NCBI GenBank assembly: GCA_026018925.1
Contig: JAKSZU010000013.1
Span: 77,241,791-77,305,790, forward strand
DNA length: 64,000 nt
Direction: 5' to 3'
Source of the DNA: Tupaia tana
Lineage: Eukaryota > Chordata > Mammalia > Scandentia > Tupaiidae
Under the pieces are notes generated by a model. It was not told the DNA's origin, did no database searches, and saw only the letters and a list, made by a program, of their open reading frames with translations. The position numbers and the translations under genes are program-made. Shown piece after piece: positions 34,351 to 64,000 of this stretch. Each line of letters starts with the position of its first letter. Positions within the stretch are counted from its first letter, which is position 1.

Positions 34351-37300
34351 TTGTGACTCATTACAACATGGAAATATGCCTTTTTAATACTTCTTATAAA
34401 GTTATTGACAATACATATTTTTTTTCTTTTTTTCCTTTTAATGAAAATGATTTAACTTAGAAATGTATTGTGAAACCTCTGTCTGGTTTTGCAATTCTCA
34501 GGTATTCCAGTGCAAAAATAGATCCCATTACAGATAGCATAAAGTGCTTGGAATGAAGGGCCAATGATAAAGAAGGGCCAATGATAAAGAGAAAAGCACA
34601 AAAAGGGGCTTCATCATAGGCTGTAAGAAGGGACAACAACATAACTAGTCCTTATGGAAATATAAACATTCTATAAAAAAAGAGATGCAACAATTTTGAA
34701 AAGAATTAGAATAATATTACTATAGTATTACATTACTAGTAAATAGTAACAAGAGTACAAATTAATATCTCAGTATCAAAGTGGTTCAGTATTACATGAC
34801 ACATGGCTCTTTGGAAAATTTTTTACCTGATATATACAACCACAAGAAGAAAACATTTACAAATCCCTTTAGTCAATGATTAATATACAGTGAATGAATG
34901 ATGTGCAATATTTAATAGTCACAACACATATGCTTTCAGTACAGATACTGAAATACAGTAGTTTGAGGTTTGGTTGTTTTTTGTTTTGTTCTGTTTTTTT
35001 AACAATGAATTATGCTCGGCATTTGTATAGAGAGGGCTTGTTACTTTCTTTCATATTTTTCAAATTCACAGTTGTTAGTAAGTTTCCCAAAGTACCCAAA
35101 AGATGCAAAAGCAGAAATCTTTGAACAGTTCTTTTGAGAATTTCTGAAACTTCCATAAGTACATATCCACAGGGACTATCTAAAATTTTTATTTGATTGA
35201 ACACAGAGATGGTAAAAAATTTCTACCACAATTAGTTTTACACAGGAAAATTTAAAAGATTACTATTTGAATAGTCTAAAAGGTAATGACTCGATTTTAA
35301 CAAAGTAGATCTGTAACTAGGTATTTCTAGCTTCAGAAGAGATCGTTTTAAATCTATATTAAAATGTTGTATTTTTTCCAAAAATGTGCCTTTTTTTAAA
35401 ATGTGGTTTTGAAGTCACAGAGTAATTGAAGAAAGGAGTTGCTCATGGACTTAATGTAATGAGAAATTGGAACATGATTATAGTAAAACAGGAAAACCAA
35501 CAAAAATTTGATTTTGAAAAATATAAAATTCATAAAATAGTGTCTCATTTAATATCTCTGAAGAGAACATAAAGTGTTATACAATGATGTTATGCCAATA
35601 GTTACTAGAAATGTGCCTTCATTACTTATTTTAAAAAATAATATTTATACTGATTTCTAAAACAGTTTTTCTTTTCAAGCAGTCAGTTAATTAACAGATT
35701 CTATAAATTAAAAAACATAAAAGGTTAATTTGAAGTAGATCTATAATCTTATACCTTTGAAGTTGATATGTCACTTCTAGAAAAAGTTGAGGAAATTAGT
35801 AATGATACTGAATGATCACTTGCAATTTGTCAAATAATAGTTCTCTCATATTTTTGTTTTGTCTCAAGACAGATGACATTAATCATTAATGTTAACTGAC
35901 TAAAAAAGTAGTAAGCATTAATGCTTATGAATTTTTTACTGACTTAAAAAAGAAAGACTGATTTAGAGGAGTCTGAAAATATCCCACCATGGGAACATTT
36001 GATGTTTTTATTTTTTTCATGGTTGATTGGTGACTGCTGTCACATTTAATGGAGTATCTAACATCTGCAAAACCTGTGATTTGAAGGTACCAAATCTCAT
36101 AAGCATGTGGTATACTATTCAACAAAGTTTCCAAGCTAACTATTTCTTTGTGAAAGAATTCATTGTTTAGTTTTGTGACCTTTATACATACTTTCTTGGC
36201 TTTTGCAATGTTACTATTTAAAAAGAAAGGAGGAAAAAAATGCTGCCCAATATACTTTCAGTGGACTCCCATAACCACAGCAAAACAACTTGAATTTATT
36301 TGTAAACCAGTTAGCTGAAGAATACGGCACAGGAAATCTGCTGAGACTTAATCTCCACCCCTATCCATACATTCATACTCATTCAGCTATAGCATACACT
36401 CAAAAAATACTTGGTTGATGAACTGAGATTAAGAGTATTAAATAATATTAAAAGAATTCATGTGCTCTTGACCACCACATTGTCTTCTAGTCACTAGGCA
36501 CTAGTTAGGTGATCAATCTGCAGAAATACCTAAGATAATAAAGCTAGTGAGGCAGTGTGGCCACACTCCTCTGTGCCACAGGGTTCTAAAAAGAGGCCGT
36601 TCTACGTTTATAGAAGTCACAGAACTTAAAATTCCAAATAACATTACAAGTACAAATACTTCTGTCAAAATACAACTCTATCTTTTAATTTTTCTACATT
36701 AATTCAAAAAGTCAGAAATAATACTACACTCGTGTCAAATAACAAAGATGCTGAGATGCAGTGTACCGTGTTAGTAAACAGTCAGGACAAATGGGAAAAA
36801 TCTCCCTAGGTTTGAATAGCCCATCTCTGTAATCCATGCCCAGGGCTCAGCAGCTTATAGCTCCATCAGTCTGGCTGCTGATATTTCTTATCAGGATCTA
36901 TACGCAAAGAGACCCAGAAAGATGTCTGAGACTCATAACACCAAGCACAGGACAATGTAACAATGGAACCAAGTTTCCTGTATCTAGAGGCTATCTGCCA
37001 TCAGAACAGTTCATCAAAGAGAATCAAAGCATTTTAGCCACACAATGGCACCATTTTGTCACTTGATGTTTAATGACGTCGACAGACTCTGAGCAGAGCA
37101 GCTTTTACAAAAGTATACATGGCATACCATGGTGCTTCAGACTTCTGAGCAACTTGGCACTGGTAATTCTGGCACACTCGCAGCCAGCAATGGATGTGTC
37201 ACTGGGAAACCACTCTCCTGACATGGCATGGCTTAATAAGTGAGGATGTGCTTGCCCTTTGATTTTTATATCACTGGCCATGATTACTTGGTGAACTATC

Positions 37301-37486
37301 GTTGCAACCCCAATAAAAATACACAGGAACAAAAAAAGTATGATTTCAAACCCATATGTCCACTGGGTTTCATAGTACAGTTTCACATAGGTACAGGTAA
37401 TAAACTAAATTCAAGTCTTTCACTTGAGAGCCATAAAAGACATAGGCTACAAAGGCACTGCCCCTGTAATGGAATTTTGTTTTCAT

Positions 37487-37508
37487 TGCATTGAATTGCA
37501 TTGCATTG
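37487..37508 (-). promoter_or_regulatory. ABCA1: Triple miR-33 seed-match cluster
   Basis: CAATGCA on the mRNA strand occurs three times: 37487-37493, 37497-37503 and 37502-37508 (the last two overlap by two bases), about 135-156 nt after the stop. miR-33, made from SREBF introns, is known to repress ABCA1 through such a cluster in human and mouse. Confidence 0.85.
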
Positions 37509-37642
37509 AAGAGTATCAGTACAGTATCCAGTTTACTTCTTCTCACAAAAACTTCTGGCTCTTTCCTCTGGAACACTTATCATGATGCAAAAGAAGGTCT
37601 AGTTCCTCCTTACTTTCAGCCGCCTGGTATGCACAGGATTCT

Positions 37643-62047
<24,405 letters not shown>

Positions 62048-62773
62048 CTATAACCAGAGAGTAGAGAAGAAGAGGCATGGTAGAAAAAGGCAGGAGTTAG
62101 AAACAAGGCCAAGGGCTAGCCCCTGCCAGTACAGCCAGCCTCTCCCGCCACCCAGCACAGGAATCTGAAAAACAGGAACCAGAGCTGACCGCCACTGAGG
62201 CATTCATGGCAGCTGGAACACAATGGAGCCTGAGGCAGCACAAGACCAGAGGCTAAAACCACCTGGTAGAGGGACTAAACTCAGAACCTCACAGTATAAA
62301 TAGTGATTATGTGTCAGGCAGAAGTAGAACACTGAGTCCTGCCCTTGTCCCCCTGAAAACTGAGAGAGACCACCTTGGGCTTTTAGCCCAGGATGGCTCA
62401 GAGGAAGGCAGATAGAGTAAGCCCTGGACCACGAGCTAGAAAACCGGAATCCTGGTTCTCTACTACTAATGTACCCATGCAAAGTCAGTTCCCCCCTGGC
62501 CTCGGTTTCTCATCTATAATCCGGGGACCAAGAACAGGGGGCCACTGGGATCCCACACTCTGATGAAGCTACCTGTTCAGCAATGGCTCCAATCAGAAAC
62601 ATCAGCAGCTACTGTCTCCATGATCTTCTCAAAAAGCACAATTTTATAAATCCTTTTTGAACCTCCTCAAACTTTCCACCCACACCTTCTCTGAAAACAA
62701 TTTGTCCACATTTAATAAATCTAATGCTCCCTCCATTTATTCCTAAGAAATTATCCTTTAAAAAGGTAAAAGG

Positions 62774-62975
62774 TTCAGGCCCAGCTACAGTAGCACAGGA
62801 AGTAGGGAGCTACTGCACTAGGTTGGGGTAAATTGGGAAGCCCAGGTTCAAATCGTGGCCCACTCTACACAGGCCGAACATGGCAGCAAATACCTGTAAT
62901 CCTAGCTAACTGTGAGGTTGGGGCAGAGAATCTCAATGGTGAGACCGTGTCAAGAATATTTCTCTCTCCCTTTCA
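62774..62975 (+). repeat. Composite tRNA/7SL SINE
   Basis: The left part looks tRNA-derived (B box like caggttcaaatcgtgg). The right part resembles the 7SL/Alu core (acctgtaatcctagctaact, then gaggttggggcagagaatct). It is the only 7SL-like element noticed in the window and is absent from the duplicate. Confidence 0.6.
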
Positions 62976-63042
62976 TTCCCTCTTTCTGTGTCTCCCTTCT
63001 CTTCCTCCCCTACCTCCCACCTCTTATTAAACAAAAACAAAA

Positions 63043-63312
63043 TGAGACCAGCAGTTGGCATAATGGCTATGTTGCTGGACTCCCCTGTAGTCGACCACGG
63101 TTCGAGTCCCGGACCCGGTGACTTCAACTCATGCCAGGGGTGTGTGTGTGCATGCCCAAGATTCTGAGAGGAGAATGGAGGAGAAGGGATTGCAGCATGG
63201 CGATCCCCCCCAGGGAGTGATGTCTCGCTTTCTATCTCTCTGTCTCTCTGTCTCTCTCTGTCTTTCTGGCGAGCACATGCACCCTCTAGAAAAAAACAAA
63301 AAACAAAAAACT
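63043..63312 (+). repeat. t-SINE, long form, young
   Basis: Forward copy with intact B box (cggttcgagtcccgg) and long ct stretch, near the window end. Confidence 0.9.
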
Positions 63313-63409
63313 TAAAGATTCAAATGATGATCCTGGTTTTAATATTCAGGGATTTCAATGCAAAACATCTTTATTGAGTGAATACTTCTTTTGGAAAGTA
63401 CTATAGTGA

Positions 63410-63610
63410 GAATTATCTAAATTATCATTACTACCCTGTTTTTTTCATTATTTATGGTGGTATAATCATTATTACAAATAAACAAAGCAACAAAGGATCA
63501 GAGAGACCAAGTAATTTTCTCATGGTCAAATAATCATTAACAGAACTGGAATCCAAATCCAGGTCCATCTGCTCCAAACTCAGTCTCCTAGCATTATCTA
63601 TACAGTCTGT
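63410..63610 (-). repeat. MIR, shared with the duplicate
   Basis: Counterpart of the MIR at 7020-7185 (aactggaatccaaatccaggt, cagtctgtagg). Confidence 0.7.
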
Positions 63611-63943
63611 AGGAAAGCACTCCTTACAAACCCTTTCTGTATGTTTACTGATTTCATAAAGTAAAATAACATTAACCCTTCTAACCAGAGAAGTTAGCAT
63701 GTGAATACTGACATGAAGGCAATAATGTAATGTGTCTTCCCTATTTGCCAATGATACTCTGATTTCTCTGGTTGTATTTTCTATTGGTTTGACATAAACA
63801 TCAACTTAGAGAAAAATCAATTTTATAATAAGTTCCTATGTGAAATGCATCTGAGCATAGCATCTCTTGTGTTATGAAAACTGAATCCGCCCAGCCAGTT
63901 TTTCTAAACTTTGTCCTTTCTATGCTAAGTGCTAAAATAAAAG

Positions 63944-63944
63944 C

Positions 63945-63976
<32 letters not shown>
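63944..63976. repeat. (CA)n microsatellite
   Basis: About 30 bp of ca with one interruption. Confidence 0.9.
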
Positions 63977-64000
63977 ACTAAGCATATGCTAATGTTAGTC

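Larger units (their letters stand above)
34325..37642 (-). other. ABCA1: ABCA1 3' UTR
   Basis: About 3.3 kb between the stop codon and the probable poly(A) signal. No t-SINE lies in it, unlike the DNA to its left, which fits constraint on a long regulatory UTR. miR-33 seed matches lie near its start. Confidence 0.75.
62048..64000 (-). other. ABCA1: ABCA1 intron 28, part
   Basis: No further exon up to the window end. It holds a tRNA/7SL composite SINE, a t-SINE, an MIR and a CA repeat. Confidence 0.85.

Overview
The window is nuclear DNA of a placental mammal. It carries two tandem NIPSNAP3 genes on the + strand and the 3' two fifths of ABCA1 on the - strand, in the order known from human chromosome 9q31 (NIPSNAP3A, NIPSNAP3B, ABCA1 tail to tail). 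About 40 copies of one tRNA-derived SINE family, in a long and a short form, fill the intergenic DNA. Alu, B1/B2, canine and bat SINEs were not seen. From memory of SINE types this fits a colugo (Dermoptera) best; the species call is an inference and was not checked.

Layout. 1-2390: last two coding exons and 3' UTR of a first NIPSNAP3 gene (NIPSNAP3A-like). 2388 to at least 7500: an old duplicated piece of ABCA1, same orientation as ABCA1, with decayed copies of exons 32 and 29. 7500-15540: intergenic, with MIR, ancient L1, a mariner-type MITE and SINEs. 15540-16260: GC/CpG-rich promoter. 15868-26263: complete six-exon NIPSNAP3B-like gene, 246 codons plus stop, all splice sites canonical. 26264-34320: 3' UTR, SINEs, L2-type LINE pieces, MITEs and a probable solo LTR. 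34320-64000: ABCA1, with a long 3' UTR (three overlapping or adjacent miR-33 seed matches) and 22 coding exons, matching human exons 50 down to 29 (911 codons plus stop). The window ends inside intron 28. ABCA1 exon numbers and lengths are compared with the human gene from memory.

Function. ABCA1 is the plasma-membrane lipid exporter that loads apoA-I. The encoded part holds the second extracellular domain, the second membrane domain, the complete second nucleotide-binding domain (Walker A, signature, Walker B, H-loop), the VFVNFA motif and the ESYV tail; it looks fully intact. NIPSNAP3 proteins are small proteins of the NIPSNAP family. Here the N-terminus is Arg-rich and lacks acidic residues, as in a mitochondrial presequence.

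The most notable structure is the chimeric duplication. The first NIPSNAP3 gene's 3' UTR runs directly into ABCA1 intron 32 sequence at about 2388-2400, and the following 5 kb aligns by eye, in four blocks, with 58241-64000. This suggests the NIPSNAP3 pair arose by a tandem duplication that carried part of ABCA1 along, followed by deletion. A shared MIR pre-dates the event; most SINEs post-date it.
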